From positions 1 through 64,000 of the forward strand of contig JAFXQB010000002.1 in assembly GCA_017527435.1 (NCBI GenBank): a stretch of 64,000 nt of DNA, given 5' to 3'. The first letter of the stretch is position 1; the number at the start of each line of letters is the position of its first letter. Shown in pieces: positions 36,544-45,850 of this stretch. The notes beneath the pieces are model-generated. The model saw nothing but the letters and a program-made list of their open reading frames with translations, was not told where the DNA came from and did no database searches. Source of the stretch: Salinivirgaceae bacterium (lineage in GTDB: Bacteria > Bacteroidota > Bacteroidia > Bacteroidales > SZUA-534). Both the position numbers and the translations under genes were made by a program.

Positions 36544-37731
36544 ATGCACCAAAGAGCAGGATATCAGATTATTAAAAAACGACTCGAAGAGCCGCGGAAA
36601 TTCATTCAAGTGGTGATGGGGCCACGTCAGGTTGGCAAATCGACCGTGATAAAGCAGGTTTTGCACGACTGTCCGCTGCCGTACACAATGTTCACGGCTG
36701 ACGCGGTTCCTGCGACAAACCTATATTGGATTAGTGAGTGCTGGGAAACGGTGCGGCGGAAGATGAAAGCCGAAGGACAGCGCGAGCACATTCTGGTTAT
36801 CGACGAAGTGCAGAAAGTGAATGCGTGGAGCGAAACCGTGAAAAAAGAATGGGATGCCGACACGTTCAACGATGTGAATATCAAGGTTGTTCTGCTGGGC
36901 TCGTCGCGGGTGATGCTCGACTACGGACTGGCCGACAGCCTGACTGGACGGTTCGAACGGATACTGATGCCGCATTGGTCGTATGCCGAAATGCGCGACG
37001 CCTTTGGAATGAGCCTTGAGCAATACATCTATTTCGGCTCATATCCTGGCGCGGCGGCATTCGCAACCGATGAAGACCGCTGGCTCGATTATATTTCGGG
37101 CTCAATCGTCGATGCCACCATCAACAAAGACATTCTGCAAGGTGTCAAAGTGATGAAGCCCGCACTGCTGCGGCAGACTTTCGAACTTGCGTCGGCATAT
37201 TCGGGTATGGAACTGTCGCTGACCAAAATGATTGGCCAACTGCAAGACGCGGGCAACGTGACAACTCTTTCGACCTACCTGCGGCTGCTGGGCAACGCGG
37301 GATTGGTTTGTTCGCTTGGCAAATACGCGGTTGACAAGGCTCGCAAACGCGACAGTGTGCCTAAATATCAGGTTTATAATAACGCTTTGCGGAACATCTA
37401 CTGCGAAAAAAGTTTCAGTGATGCCCTGACCGACCCGAAACTCTGGGGGAGGCTGTTTGAATCGGCTATCGGCGCGCATATTATAAACTGTGCGGCAGCG
37501 GGGCGATACACTACTTATTATTGGCGCGATGCGAAGGGACGCGAAGTTGATTATGTGATTGAGCGCAACGGCGCAACGCTCGCCATTGAAGTAAAAAGTA
37601 ACGCAGACACCACCAACTCGGGAATTGCAGAATTCCGCAAACAATACAAGAATGCCCGAACACTTGTGGTTGGCGATGGCGGGCTCAAGGCCGAAGAGTT
37701 CCTGCAAATGAACCCTGGCGAATTGCTTTAA
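36544..37731 (+). CDS. AAA ATPase with DUF4143 domain
   Basis: 395 residues. Walker A MGPRQVGKST (25-34) and Walker B ILVIDEVQ (83-90) lie in an AAA_14-type domain. The C-terminal half has the DUF4143 pattern, with ERWLDYISGSIVD-like and LLGNAGLV segments and a PD-(D/E)XK-like end (REVDYVIERN ... LAIEVKS). These proteins are common, often in several copies, in Bacteroidota and archaea; a role is not established. It is the only gene between two copies of a roughly 70-base direct repeat. Its upstream palindromes and -7 element suggest an independent transcription unit. Start ATG 36544 follows the promoter by 27 bases. Confidence 0.83.
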   Translation: MHQRAGYQIIKKRLEEPRKFIQVVMGPRQVGKSTVIKQVLHDCPLPYTMFTADAVPATNLYWISECWETVRRKMKAEGQREHILVIDEVQKVNAWSETVKKEWDADTFNDVNIKVVLLGSSRVMLDYGLADSLTGRFERILMPHWSYAEMRDAFGMSLEQYIYFGSYPGAAAFATDEDRWLDYISGSIVDATINKDILQGVKVMKPALLRQTFELASAYSGMELSLTKMIGQLQDAGNVTTLSTYLRLLGNAGLVCSLGKYAVDKARKRDSVPKYQVYNNALRNIYCEKSFSDALTDPKLWGRLFESAIGAHIINCAAAGRYTTYYWRDAKGREVDYVIERNGATLAIEVKSNADTTNSGIAEFRKQYKNARTLVVGDGGLKAEEFLQMNPGELL

Positions 37732-37755
37732 ATGCTAGTGGTGACATTTGCAACC

Positions 37756-37827
37756 GTTCTTCAAATAGATAAAAAAACGCTGATTTTTAAAGGCTTGATG
37801 CAATTTGTATCAAGCTTTTTTTATATT
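37756..37827 (+). repeat. Direct repeat flanking the AAA ATPase gene, right copy
   Basis: GTTCTTCAAATAGATAAAAA and the following terminator hairpin repeat the end of the CE6-CE1 gene, here without its coding sequence. TATATTTG at 37822-37829, directly after, fits a -7 element for the next gene. Confidence 0.7.
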
Positions 37828-37857
37828 TGGGGAACTTTAACAAAAAACACAAACAAT

Positions 37858-39363
37858 ATGAAACCACTACTCAAACTGACGGCCATTGCCGCCTTTGCGC
37901 TCACGGCCTGCCAAAAAGCCGAAACCACTATCAGTGTGAATCTGACCGACCTTCCTGAAAATACAATTGTGATTATTTACAAATGTGAAGGCCGCGGCGG
38001 ACAAAGTTTTATTGAAGACACAGTAAAAAACGGAACGTATTGTAATATTATTAAATGCGATTCCATTAATGAACAGACTTATTATAGTGCAACAGTTTCT
38101 GTCCGGAATTATTATAGTAGTCGGGATATTTACATAACCCCGGGCTGCGAGTCGAAAGTTGTTGGTTCGGGGGTGTTAAGTGCAAATTGGACAGTCGAAA
38201 GCACTAACCCGCGTCAGCAATTTTCCAACAACATGAACAATGCCCAAAAAGATGTTCTAATCGAATTTGACCGCGTTATGTTGGAACGCTACGACACAAC
38301 AAAAACAAAAGAAGAAGTGGATTCACTTCGGCAACTATTAAATGAAATCCATTCGCAGATGAGTGATTCCCAACTTAAAGCATTGGATTCTTTACCTGTT
38401 GATGAATATTGGCTTAAGTCTTTTGCTGCGGCGGCACAATTTTTCAACCATGCAGGTAGTGACCACCCACTACACAGCAAGTATGTAGAACTCTACAATA
38501 AAAAACTTTCAGATGCCGACAAAGCAACACCTGACGGGAGACGGATTACTAATAATCTGTTTGGCAAAGCCCCCGAAATTGGCGACAAAATCACCGATTA
38601 TGATTTATACGACATTGATGGAAACATTCACCATTTGGCTGATTATCAAGGCAAGTGGCTATTGCTCGATTTCAGCACTTATTATTGCGGACCGTGTCGG
38701 ATGTTTACACCGTCCGTAAAATACTTCTACGAGAAAGACGTCAACAAAAATCTTGAAATAGTGACCATTACGCTTGATACAAAAAATCAGTTTGAGAAAA
38801 TGATGGCCGAAGAAAAATACACAAGTCCGCTTCTAAACGACCGCGATGGTGAGAACGGCATTTTTGCCTTGTACAAAATTGGTGGCTACCCGACGTTCTA
38901 TGTTGTCAATCCCAATGGCACAATCACTGACACTTGGCTCGGGCTCGATTTAGTGAGGGTTCTGAAAGTCATAAAGGATGCCGGTGGTTTCGCAGCGCCC
39001 GAATTTAAAACCGAAAACGGCGTAACAACCATAAACAATCCTACTTTTTCTGACATTAATGGCAGTTTGCTTATCGACAAAGTGGCTATCTACCGCGATT
39101 CCGTTGTGATGGATTGCACCTACCCTGCGGCAAGCAGCTTCTCAATAAGCTCCGGCACAGCACTTTGTGTTAACGGCAAGAAGATTAGCAAAATAACCAA
39201 TTCAGACATTGGCTTCGACAATTTTGCAAGTTTCCCCGTTGACGAAGTCGGCCACTGCCACCTGACCTTTGAGCCACTGCCCCAAGGCACCACCGAATTC
39301 GATTTTATTGAAGGCGACTGCGATGGGTGCTTCCGCGTGATGGGGATAAAAGTCGGAGAATAA
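37858..39363 (+). CDS. DUF4369/TlpA-type thioredoxin lipoprotein
   Basis: 501 residues from ATG 37858; lipobox at Cys18 (ALTAC). The N-terminal DUF4369-like domain (about 20-115; ISVNLTDLPENTIVIIY) is followed by a helical region (about 120-230) and a thioredoxin fold (about 240-375) with WLLLDFSTYYCGPCR, so the CxxC is CGPC, and the cis-Pro loop GGYPTFYV. A C-terminal beta domain (about 385-501) ends in the LTFEPLPQGTTEFDFIEGD pattern frequent in Bacteroidota surface or periplasmic proteins. Likely a periplasmic thiol-disulfide oxidoreductase. Its N-terminal part is duplicated in the next gene. Confidence 0.8.
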   Translation: MKPLLKLTAIAAFALTACQKAETTISVNLTDLPENTIVIIYKCEGRGGQSFIEDTVKNGTYCNIIKCDSINEQTYYSATVSVRNYYSSRDIYITPGCESKVVGSGVLSANWTVESTNPRQQFSNNMNNAQKDVLIEFDRVMLERYDTTKTKEEVDSLRQLLNEIHSQMSDSQLKALDSLPVDEYWLKSFAAAAQFFNHAGSDHPLHSKYVELYNKKLSDADKATPDGRRITNNLFGKAPEIGDKITDYDLYDIDGNIHHLADYQGKWLLLDFSTYYCGPCRMFTPSVKYFYEKDVNKNLEIVTITLDTKNQFEKMMAEEKYTSPLLNDRDGENGIFALYKIGGYPTFYVVNPNGTITDTWLGLDLVRVLKVIKDAGGFAAPEFKTENGVTTINNPTFSDINGSLLIDKVAIYRDSVVMDCTYPAASSFSISSGTALCVNGKKISKITNSDIGFDNFASFPVDEVGHCHLTFEPLPQGTTEFDFIEGDCDGCFRVMGIKVGE

Positions 39364-39386
39364 GACAATTGTGCTTAATAAACTGA

Positions 39387-39416
39387 AAAAGAGAGCCCGC
39401 AAGGCTCTTTTTTTAT
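39387..39416 (+). terminator. Terminator of the TlpA-type gene
   Basis: AGAGCC (39392) pairs with GGCTCT (39403), flanked by A and T runs. Nearly the same hairpin ends the paralog at 40251. Confidence 0.8.
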
Positions 39417-39521
39417 GTTGATGGTTGGGGTGGCGCCGTCTAATCGTTATTGCAGATGATTGACAATAAAATAATTCATAATGCGTTTTTGTAAATATTA
39501 ATCATAAATAACCACAAAACT

Positions 39522-40229
39522 ATGAAACGTATCCTACTATTCACAGCCATTGCCGTTTCAGCGCTGACGGCTTGCCAAAAAGCCGAAACAACAATCACCT
39601 TCAACTTGACCGACCTTCCTGAAGGAACAGTTGTCACGATTGGCAAAAATCATACAAATATCATTGAAGACGTCACCACCCAAACAACTGACGGAACTTT
39701 CTGTTACACATACACTTGCGATACCATTTCTGAATTCGACTTGTATTATGTTATGGCCATTAAAGGTTCTTTGCGTAGTATGCGTCCTGTTTTTATTAAA
39801 GAAAATTGCAATTCAACAGTCACTGGTTCAGGCATTTTTGCTGAAAACTGGACCATTGAAAGTGAGAATCCCCGACAGCAGTTCAGTAACAATTTCAACG
39901 ATGCAATAAAAGATATTGAAATTGAATATGAGAAACTTCGTTCGGAAGCGATAGACAATGTTGGCCCCGAATTAATTGAAAAATATAACGAGGCGCAAGC
40001 AAAATATAACGAAGCGTGTTGGATTGCAATGGAAACGTTGCCTGTTGATGAATATTGGCTTGAAGCATTTGCCGATGTCACTGACATAATCAACGAACAA
40101 GGCACCGATTGGCCGACCTACCCAAGAATGACTGAAATCTACAAGCGCCTTTCCGATGCCGACAAGGCGACACCCGCAGGCAAACAAATCACAAAGAACC
40201 TGTTTGGCGGTGGAAAAGACGCAGAATAA
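39522..40229 (+). CDS. Lipoprotein paralog of the TlpA-type gene without the thioredoxin domain
   Basis: 235 residues, lipobox at Cys18. It aligns with residues 1-235 of the preceding protein (ACQKAETTI.FNLTDLPE, NPRQQFSNN, LPVDEYWL, RLSDADKATPAGKQITKNLFG) and then stops with GGKDAE just where the thioredoxin domain would start. No remnant of that domain follows; a terminator does. The truncation is therefore clean at a domain boundary. It keeps the DUF4369-like and helical parts, and may bind a partner or substrate without redox activity. It arose by partial tandem duplication, since the terminators also match. Confidence 0.75.
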   Translation: MKRILLFTAIAVSALTACQKAETTITFNLTDLPEGTVVTIGKNHTNIIEDVTTQTTDGTFCYTYTCDTISEFDLYYVMAIKGSLRSMRPVFIKENCNSTVTGSGIFAENWTIESENPRQQFSNNFNDAIKDIEIEYEKLRSEAIDNVGPELIEKYNEAQAKYNEACWIAMETLPVDEYWLEAFADVTDIINEQGTDWPTYPRMTEIYKRLSDADKATPAGKQITKNLFGGGKDAE

Positions 40230-40250
40230 ACAGTTGTAATACAAACTTTT

Positions 40251-40276
40251 AAAAGAGAGCCGAAGGCTCTTTTTTT
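40251..40276 (+). terminator. Terminator of the truncated TlpA paralog
   Basis: AAAAGAGAGCC pairs with GGCTCTTTTTTT. A second perfect hairpin (AAAGGTGGTAA / TTACCACCTTT, 40283-40306) follows and probably also terminates. Confidence 0.85.
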
Positions 40277-40400
40277 GTCCCCAAAGGTGGTAAGGTTACC
40301 ACCTTTTTTGGGGAAAAATCCCAATTCACGCTCAATATCCACCGATTTTCCTTTTGCAGAAATAATAAAAGTATTTTTTACTTTTTATAAAAATTTTGAT

Positions 40401-40408
40401 TACATTTG
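40401..40408 (+). promoter_or_regulatory. -7 promoter element (TACATTTG) of GH97 copy 3
   Basis: Matches TAnnTTTG, 62 bases before the start. No clear -33 box at the expected distance. Confidence 0.4.
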
Positions 40409-40470
40409 TGTTAACAAATCGATGATGGGAAACCATTAACACTATTTATAAACAACACGTAATCAACACA

Positions 40471-42417
40471 ATGCAAATGAAGAAAGTTTTATTAAGTCTG
40501 GTTTTGGCGTGCGGATTCCTGGGCGCGCAATCGACAGAGAAAGTAATCAAAAGTCCTGATGGACAAATAGTTGTAACCGTATCGGATGCCGATGGCAAGC
40601 CGTCGTACTCGGTGAAACTGAACGGCGAGGTGTTTCTTGAGCAGTCGCCGCTGGGCTTGGTGCTCGATTTGGGCGACTACACCAACGGTATGTCGCTGAC
40701 CGACAGCAAAGAAGACCTGAAATACACCGAGAGTTACACGCTGCGCAACTCGAAGCAGAGCAAGATTGACGTTGAGGCCAACGGCGGCATTTTCACCTTC
40801 GCCAAGGGCGGCAAAAACGTTTACAGCGTCGAGTTCTACGTGTCGAACCGCGATGTGGTGTTCCGCTATAATCTTATGGCTCAACGTCCTACGTTCTGCT
40901 GCGTGGTAAAACAAGAGGCTTCGGGATTCCGTTTGCCTGAAGGCGCCACCACGTTTCTCTGCCCGCAGGCCACCCCAATGGGCGGCTTTGCGCGCACAAC
41001 ACCTTCGTACGAGACGCACTACACGGTTGACGACGCACTAGGGAAGAACGGTTGGGGACAAGGCTACACCTTCCCGTGTCTGTTCAAGAATGCCGACAAA
41101 GGCTGGATTCTGATTTCAGAAACTGGGGTGAACGGCCGCTACTTCGGCGGACGATTGATGGGCGGCAACGGCGGTCTCTACACTATCGGCCTGCCGCAAG
41201 AGGGCGAGATGAACGGTCTGGGCTCATCGACACCTGGAATGTCGCTTCCATCGTCAACACCTTGGCGCACAATCACTTTAGGAAAAACTTTGGCTCCGAT
41301 TGTTGAAACAACAGTGGCTTTCGACTACGTGAAGCCGCTCTACGAGGCGTCGCAGGAATACAAGTACGGACGCGGCTCGTGGTCGTGGATTATTGGAATG
41401 GACGGCAACACCAACTACGATGTGCAAAAGAAATACATCGATTTTTCGGCTGAAATGAAATTTGAGACTGTGCTGATTGACGCCCTTTGGGACACTCAAA
41501 TCGGCCGCGACAAAATCAAGGAACTGGCCGACTATGGAAAGCAGAAAAACGTAGGTATCTTCCTGTGGTACAACTCGAACGGCTATTGGAACGACGCACC
41601 GCAGTCGCCACGCGGAAAGATGGACAACATCATCGCTCGCCGCGCCGAAATGAAATGGATGCAAAGTATTGGTATTCGTGGAATTAAGGTGGATTTCTTT
41701 GGCAGCGACAAGCAGCAGATGATGCAACTCTACGAGGATATTCTGACCGACGCCAACGACTTTGGTTTGCTTGTAATCTTCCACGGCTGCACGCTTCCGC
41801 GCGGTTGGGAACGGATGTACCCGAACTTTGCGGCTTGTGAGGCCGTCCGCGCAAGCGAGAATCTGGCTTTCGGCCAAAATGAGTGCGACAACGAGGCCTT
41901 CTGCGCCACTCTGCATCCCTTCATCCGCAACACAGTTGGCAGTATGGACTGGGGCGGCAGCACGCTCAACAAGCATTACGCCTACGACAATCAGCACGGC
42001 AACACGCGCCGCACGTCGGATGTGTTTGCGCTGGCCATTTCGGTTATGTTCCAAACGGCTGTAAATCACTTTGCTATGGCGCCCAACAACCTAACCGACG
42101 CACCCGCCTGGGCCGTCGATTTTATGAAACAGGTGCCGACAACCTGGGACGAGGTGAAGTTCATTGACGGCTATCCTGGCAAGTACGCTGTTCTGGCGCG
42201 CCGCCACGCCGACAAATGGTATATTGTGGGCATCAACGCGCAGAAGGAAACACTGAAACTCAACCTGAATCTGCCGATGCTCGAGGCTAACAAAACGGTG
42301 AAACTCTACAGCGACGACGCAAACCTGAACGGCAGCGTTAAGGATTTGAAAATTAACAAGAAACAGCAAGTTGCGATTACCATTCCTTGCAATGGCGGCG
42401 TGGTGATTTGTGAATAA
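40471..42417 (+). CDS. GH97 glycoside hydrolase (copy 3, different subgroup)
   Basis: 648 residues; ATG at 40477 is also possible. Signal peptide ends near FLGAQS, with no lipobox. It opens with the GH97 sandwich pattern EKVIKSPDGQIVVTVSDADG. The barrel has GSWSWIIGMDGNTNYD, WDTQIG, IRGIKVDFFGSDKQQ (nucleophile-type Asp) and IFHGCTLPRGWERMYPN. It differs from the two tandem GH97 genes in the sandwich and in the LNKHYAYDNQHG loop, and resembles the retaining alpha-galactosidase-like group. Monocistronic with its own terminator. It is probably periplasmic. Confidence 0.87.
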   Translation: MQMKKVLLSLVLACGFLGAQSTEKVIKSPDGQIVVTVSDADGKPSYSVKLNGEVFLEQSPLGLVLDLGDYTNGMSLTDSKEDLKYTESYTLRNSKQSKIDVEANGGIFTFAKGGKNVYSVEFYVSNRDVVFRYNLMAQRPTFCCVVKQEASGFRLPEGATTFLCPQATPMGGFARTTPSYETHYTVDDALGKNGWGQGYTFPCLFKNADKGWILISETGVNGRYFGGRLMGGNGGLYTIGLPQEGEMNGLGSSTPGMSLPSSTPWRTITLGKTLAPIVETTVAFDYVKPLYEASQEYKYGRGSWSWIIGMDGNTNYDVQKKYIDFSAEMKFETVLIDALWDTQIGRDKIKELADYGKQKNVGIFLWYNSNGYWNDAPQSPRGKMDNIIARRAEMKWMQSIGIRGIKVDFFGSDKQQMMQLYEDILTDANDFGLLVIFHGCTLPRGWERMYPNFAACEAVRASENLAFGQNECDNEAFCATLHPFIRNTVGSMDWGGSTLNKHYAYDNQHGNTRRTSDVFALAISVMFQTAVNHFAMAPNNLTDAPAWAVDFMKQVPTTWDEVKFIDGYPGKYAVLARRHADKWYIVGINAQKETLKLNLNLPMLEANKTVKLYSDDANLNGSVKDLKINKKQQVAITIPCNGGVVICE

Positions 42418-42428
42418 TTGAAAACAAG

Positions 42429-42463
42429 AATCCGACACACATTTGGGGTGTCGGATTTTTTTG
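42429..42463 (+). terminator. Terminator of GH97 copy 3
   Basis: AATCCGACAC (42429-42438) pairs with GTGTCGGATT (42448-42457), followed by T residues. Confidence 0.88.
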
Positions 42464-42511
42464 TTTTTAAATCCAAACAAAACTGATTTACAATTATTTA
42501 ACCAACCGATT

Positions 42512-45082
42512 ATGAAGATACACAAACTCTCACTCACCGCCCTGATTGCCGTATTTGCAATAGCGGTATCGTGCACAAAAACAACCGATTACGGTACAGA
42601 AGTGATAAATGCAAATTGGACGTTTGCCTTGGGCGATTTCGATGGCGCGCAAAATGCGGATTTCGACGATTCGCAGTGGCAGAAGATTGGGCTACCACAC
42701 TCATTTGCAATACCTTACTTTATGTCGCGCGATTTTTATGTGGGCTACGGCTGGTATCGCAAGAAAATCAACCTTTCGGCCAACGACTTGAAAAACAGAC
42801 TGTTCATTGAATTTGACGGTGTTTTTCAGGAAGCCGAAATATTTGTCAATGGCAAGCCAAGCGGCTCGCACACAGGCGGTTACACAGGTTTCAGCATTGA
42901 TATTACCGAGAATGCTGTGGCTGGCGAAAACCTTGTGGCAGTGAGAGTTAACAACATTTGGAATCCAAAAGTTGCACCGCGCGCGGGCGAGCACAACTTC
43001 AACGGCGGCATTTACCGCACGGTGCGTCTGGCAAAGAAAAATCCGACGCACATTGCGTGGTGCGGCCTGCAAATCACAACGCCTGGCCTGAAAGAAACCG
43101 AAGGCAAATCGGCTGCGGTTAGTACCGATGTAACCATTGAAAATCAGGCTGATGCAGACAAAACGGCCACTTTGAAACTGATTGTCAAAGACGGCAAGGG
43201 CGCAATCGTCGCGCAAAGCGATAAAGAACTGAAAATGAAGGCTGGCGAGCGCCTGACCGCCAATATCGCGACAGCGGAAATTGCCAACCCAATGCTTTGG
43301 TCGGTTGACACACCAACGCTTTATACGGCTGAATGTCAGATTGTTGACAGCGGTGAGGTGATTGACTCGCAATCGTCGGTTTTCGGGTTCCGCTGGCTCG
43401 ACTGGACCGCCGACCATGGTTTCTTCCTGAACGGCAAGCACTTATACTTGCGCGGCGCCAATGTTCACCAAGACCACGCTGGCTGGGGCGACGCCATTAC
43501 CGAAGAGGCCGTCCGCCGCGATGTGCGGATGATTAAAGAGGCAGGTTTCAATATGATACGCGGCTCGCACTATCCGCATTCGCCCGCTTTTGCCGACGAG
43601 TGCTCGCGTCAGGGCATTTTGTTCTGGTCGGAAATGGCGTTTTGGGGAACGGGCGGCAACCAACAGGACGGCTACTGGTATGCGAGTGCCTATCCTGTTA
43701 ATAATGAAGACACTGCGGCCTTCGAGCAGAGCGTTTTGCAACAACTCGAAGAGATGATTGTTATCAATCGGAACCAACCTTCGATTTTCGCGTGGTCGAT
43801 GTGCAACGAGGTGTTTTTCACTCAACGACAGACAATTGAAAGCACCAAGAAACTTCTGAAAAAGATGGTTGACCGCAGCCACGAACTCGACCCCACACGG
43901 TATGCGGCCATTGGCGGCGCGCAACGTCCGCTGGGCAACGACCGCTTTGACCTAATTGGCGACGCAGTGGGCTACAACGGCGACGGCGCAACCATTCCCG
44001 ACTTCATTAGGCCTGGCATTCCGTCGCTGGTGTCGGAATACAGCACCACAACGGCTATTCGCCCTGGCGTGTATGACCCTGGGTGGGCCGATTTGCAGAA
44101 AGACGATGCCTACAAGGGCGTTGAGTGGCGCGGCGGGCAGTGCATTTGGTGCGGATTCGACCACGGAAGCATTTTCGGCAGTCAGTTGGGCAAGACGGGA
44201 ATCATTGACTATTTCCGCATTCCGAAACGCGCATATTATTGGTACAGAAACGAATACGCGGGCATTGCGCCGCCCGAATGGCCAACCGAAGGCGAACCCA
44301 CGGCTTTGAAAATCGAATCGACCAAAACCAAAGGAATACTGACCGACGGAACCGACGATGTGCGGCTGACAGTCAGTGTTTTAGACGCAAGCGGACGGCT
44401 CATTTCGAACTCGCCCGACGTGCGGCTGCGCATTGTTTCGGGTCCTGGCGAATTTCCGACAGGCAGAGAGATTTGCTTCTCGAAAAATTCTGATATTCAG
44501 ATTCTTGACGGATTGTGCGCCATTGAGATGCGTGCGTATCAGTCGGGCAAAACCGTGGTTGAGGCAACGTCGGATGGACTGACTTCGGGCACCATTGAAC
44601 TTGAGTTTGTGGGCGGCGAACGGTTTGTTGAGGGCAAAACGCCTGTGGTCGCCGACCGCCCGTACATTCAGAAACGCAAGGCAAGAACAGATGACGAAAT
44701 TCAGATTCTGGGCACCAACAACCCGACATTTGCGCGCAGCAACGCGCCTGGCCATTCGGCTGGTATGGCCGCCGACGGCGACGAGCAGACCTTCTGGCAG
44801 CCCGCCCCAACCGACAAGGCGCCGCAGTGGGTTCTGGACACCGAGCGCGGCATTACGCTCAAGCGCGTTGAAGTGACGCTCGGTAGTGCGACTGACGATG
44901 TAACCGTCTCAATATCAAACGATGGCGGCTATTACATTCAACTTGCGCACTACTACCGCGCGCCGCAAAAAATCGTTATCGAGCACAACGACCTGACAAT
45001 GAGATTTTTAAAACTCAATTTCGGCTCGCCCGAGAATGCGAAAATCATTGAGGCAAAGGTTTTTGGATGGCTGGAAGATTGA
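42512..45082 (+). CDS. GH2-family glycosidase (beta-galactosidase-like) with C-terminal F5/8-type domain
   Basis: 856 residues from ATG 42512; lipobox at Cys21 (AIAVSC). A sugar-binding jelly roll (about 25-180; GYGWYRKKI, FDGVFQEAEIFVNG) and an Ig-like domain (about 190-295) lead into the TIM barrel (about 300-590). FNMIRGSHYPHS, the acid/base Glu in SMCNEVFF and the nucleophile in LVSEYS are present. After the barrel come a DUF4982-like or Ig-like domain (about 600-705) and a discoidin/CBM32-like domain (about 730-856). GH2 covers beta-galactosidases, mannosidases and glucuronidases; beta-galactosidase is the best guess. An upstream in-frame ATG at 42443 lies in the previous terminator and is rejected. 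Confidence 0.86.
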   Translation: MKIHKLSLTALIAVFAIAVSCTKTTDYGTEVINANWTFALGDFDGAQNADFDDSQWQKIGLPHSFAIPYFMSRDFYVGYGWYRKKINLSANDLKNRLFIEFDGVFQEAEIFVNGKPSGSHTGGYTGFSIDITENAVAGENLVAVRVNNIWNPKVAPRAGEHNFNGGIYRTVRLAKKNPTHIAWCGLQITTPGLKETEGKSAAVSTDVTIENQADADKTATLKLIVKDGKGAIVAQSDKELKMKAGERLTANIATAEIANPMLWSVDTPTLYTAECQIVDSGEVIDSQSSVFGFRWLDWTADHGFFLNGKHLYLRGANVHQDHAGWGDAITEEAVRRDVRMIKEAGFNMIRGSHYPHSPAFADECSRQGILFWSEMAFWGTGGNQQDGYWYASAYPVNNEDTAAFEQSVLQQLEEMIVINRNQPSIFAWSMCNEVFFTQRQTIESTKKLLKKMVDRSHELDPTRYAAIGGAQRPLGNDRFDLIGDAVGYNGDGATIPDFIRPGIPSLVSEYSTTTAIRPGVYDPGWADLQKDDAYKGVEWRGGQCIWCGFDHGSIFGSQLGKTGIIDYFRIPKRAYYWYRNEYAGIAPPEWPTEGEPTALKIESTKTKGILTDGTDDVRLTVSVLDASGRLISNSPDVRLRIVSGPGEFPTGREICFSKNSDIQILDGLCAIEMRAYQSGKTVVEATSDGLTSGTIELEFVGGERFVEGKTPVVADRPYIQKRKARTDDEIQILGTNNPTFARSNAPGHSAGMAADGDEQTFWQPAPTDKAPQWVLDTERGITLKRVEVTLGSATDDVTVSISNDGGYYIQLAHYYRAPQKIVIEHNDLTMRFLKLNFGSPENAKIIEAKVFGWLED

Positions 45083-45090
45083 TATATTTG
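45083..45090 (+). promoter_or_regulatory. -7 promoter element (TATATTTG) of the small membrane gene
   Basis: TATATTTG starts one base after the GH2 stop. TTTG at 45062 is 17 bases upstream, slightly short for a -33 box. Confidence 0.4.
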
Positions 45091-45109
45091 CAAAAACGCG
45101 CGATTGAAA

Positions 45110-45400
45110 ATGTTGGAAAAGATAAAAAACTTCCTTAAAGGGCTGTCATTCAGGACGGGTGTGGTGATTCTGCTGCTTTGCATTCCGTTCTACATTCTGT
45201 CGTTTGCGCAGATGGCTTTTCCGTTCCTGTCGCCGCAAGTGAAAGGCGTGCTGTGGGTTGTGCTTTTCGGCCTGGCCAAAACCTGCCAATACGGCGGCCT
45301 GACAATTCTGGGCGTGGAAGGCGTTAAACGGCTGAAAGCCAAGTTTAAAAGGAATAAAGAGGAAGAAAGAAAGGAAGAATCCGCAAACTCTCTGCCATAA
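45110..45400 (+). CDS. Small two-pass membrane protein
   Basis: 96 residues from ATG 45110 (a TTG at 45104 is an alternative). Two membrane segments (about 15-38 and 45-68) are followed by a GLTILGVEGVKRLK segment and a highly charged Lys/Glu tail. The layout resembles proteins annotated as transporter suffix domain proteins, in which two helices end in a GLxxLGxEGxxxLK motif; this is a resemblance only. It lies 27 bases after the GH2 gene with its own -7 element in between. Confidence 0.6.
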   Translation: MLEKIKNFLKGLSFRTGVVILLLCIPFYILSFAQMAFPFLSPQVKGVLWVVLFGLAKTCQYGGLTILGVEGVKRLKAKFKRNKEEERKEESANSLP

Positions 45401-45656
45401 CCCTTTTGGGAACGCTGCCCGAAACGGTGCTTAATGCTGTAAGATAGCGGCAGACACATTTTTCTCTTTCACCATTCTCTCAAGAAACATTTTCTTATAC
45501 CTTTACGCAACTTTTGGGTAAGATGTGTTGTCTTACTCGTGTGAAGTGATAAATTTTGAGTTTGTTAACATTTAAAAACGAATTATAAAGAACTGAAAAA
45601 CAACAATTTTTAAATGACATATTAAAGCATTAAGGCTTTTTCTTTCTGTTTTGGAA

Positions 45657-45754
45657 ATTTGACGATTTAATAAGATAGATAGAAGAGAAATAAGGTTGAA
45701 TGCCACGCATTGCGTGCACTTGACTTATTTCGTCTATCTAGGGTTTCGTCAAAT
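45657..45754. mobile_element. MITE-like or structured-RNA hairpin element
   Basis: A 98-base region bounded by the perfect inverted repeat ATTTGACGA / TCGTCAAAT. Inside it AGATAGA / TCTATCT and GAAATAAG / CTTATTTC pair in order, and the tip holds a small CACGC / GCGTG hairpin. The rest of the gap 45401-45850 is A+T-rich and shows no gene. It could be a non-autonomous transposable element or a structured 5' RNA of the caspase operon. Confidence 0.5.
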
Positions 45755-45850
45755 ACCTCAAAACAGCGGGAACGGTTGGGTTTCACGCTTTTTTTATTGT
45801 CAAAAACCGAGGATTAAATTACAACACATAAACTATTAAAAATATTTATT

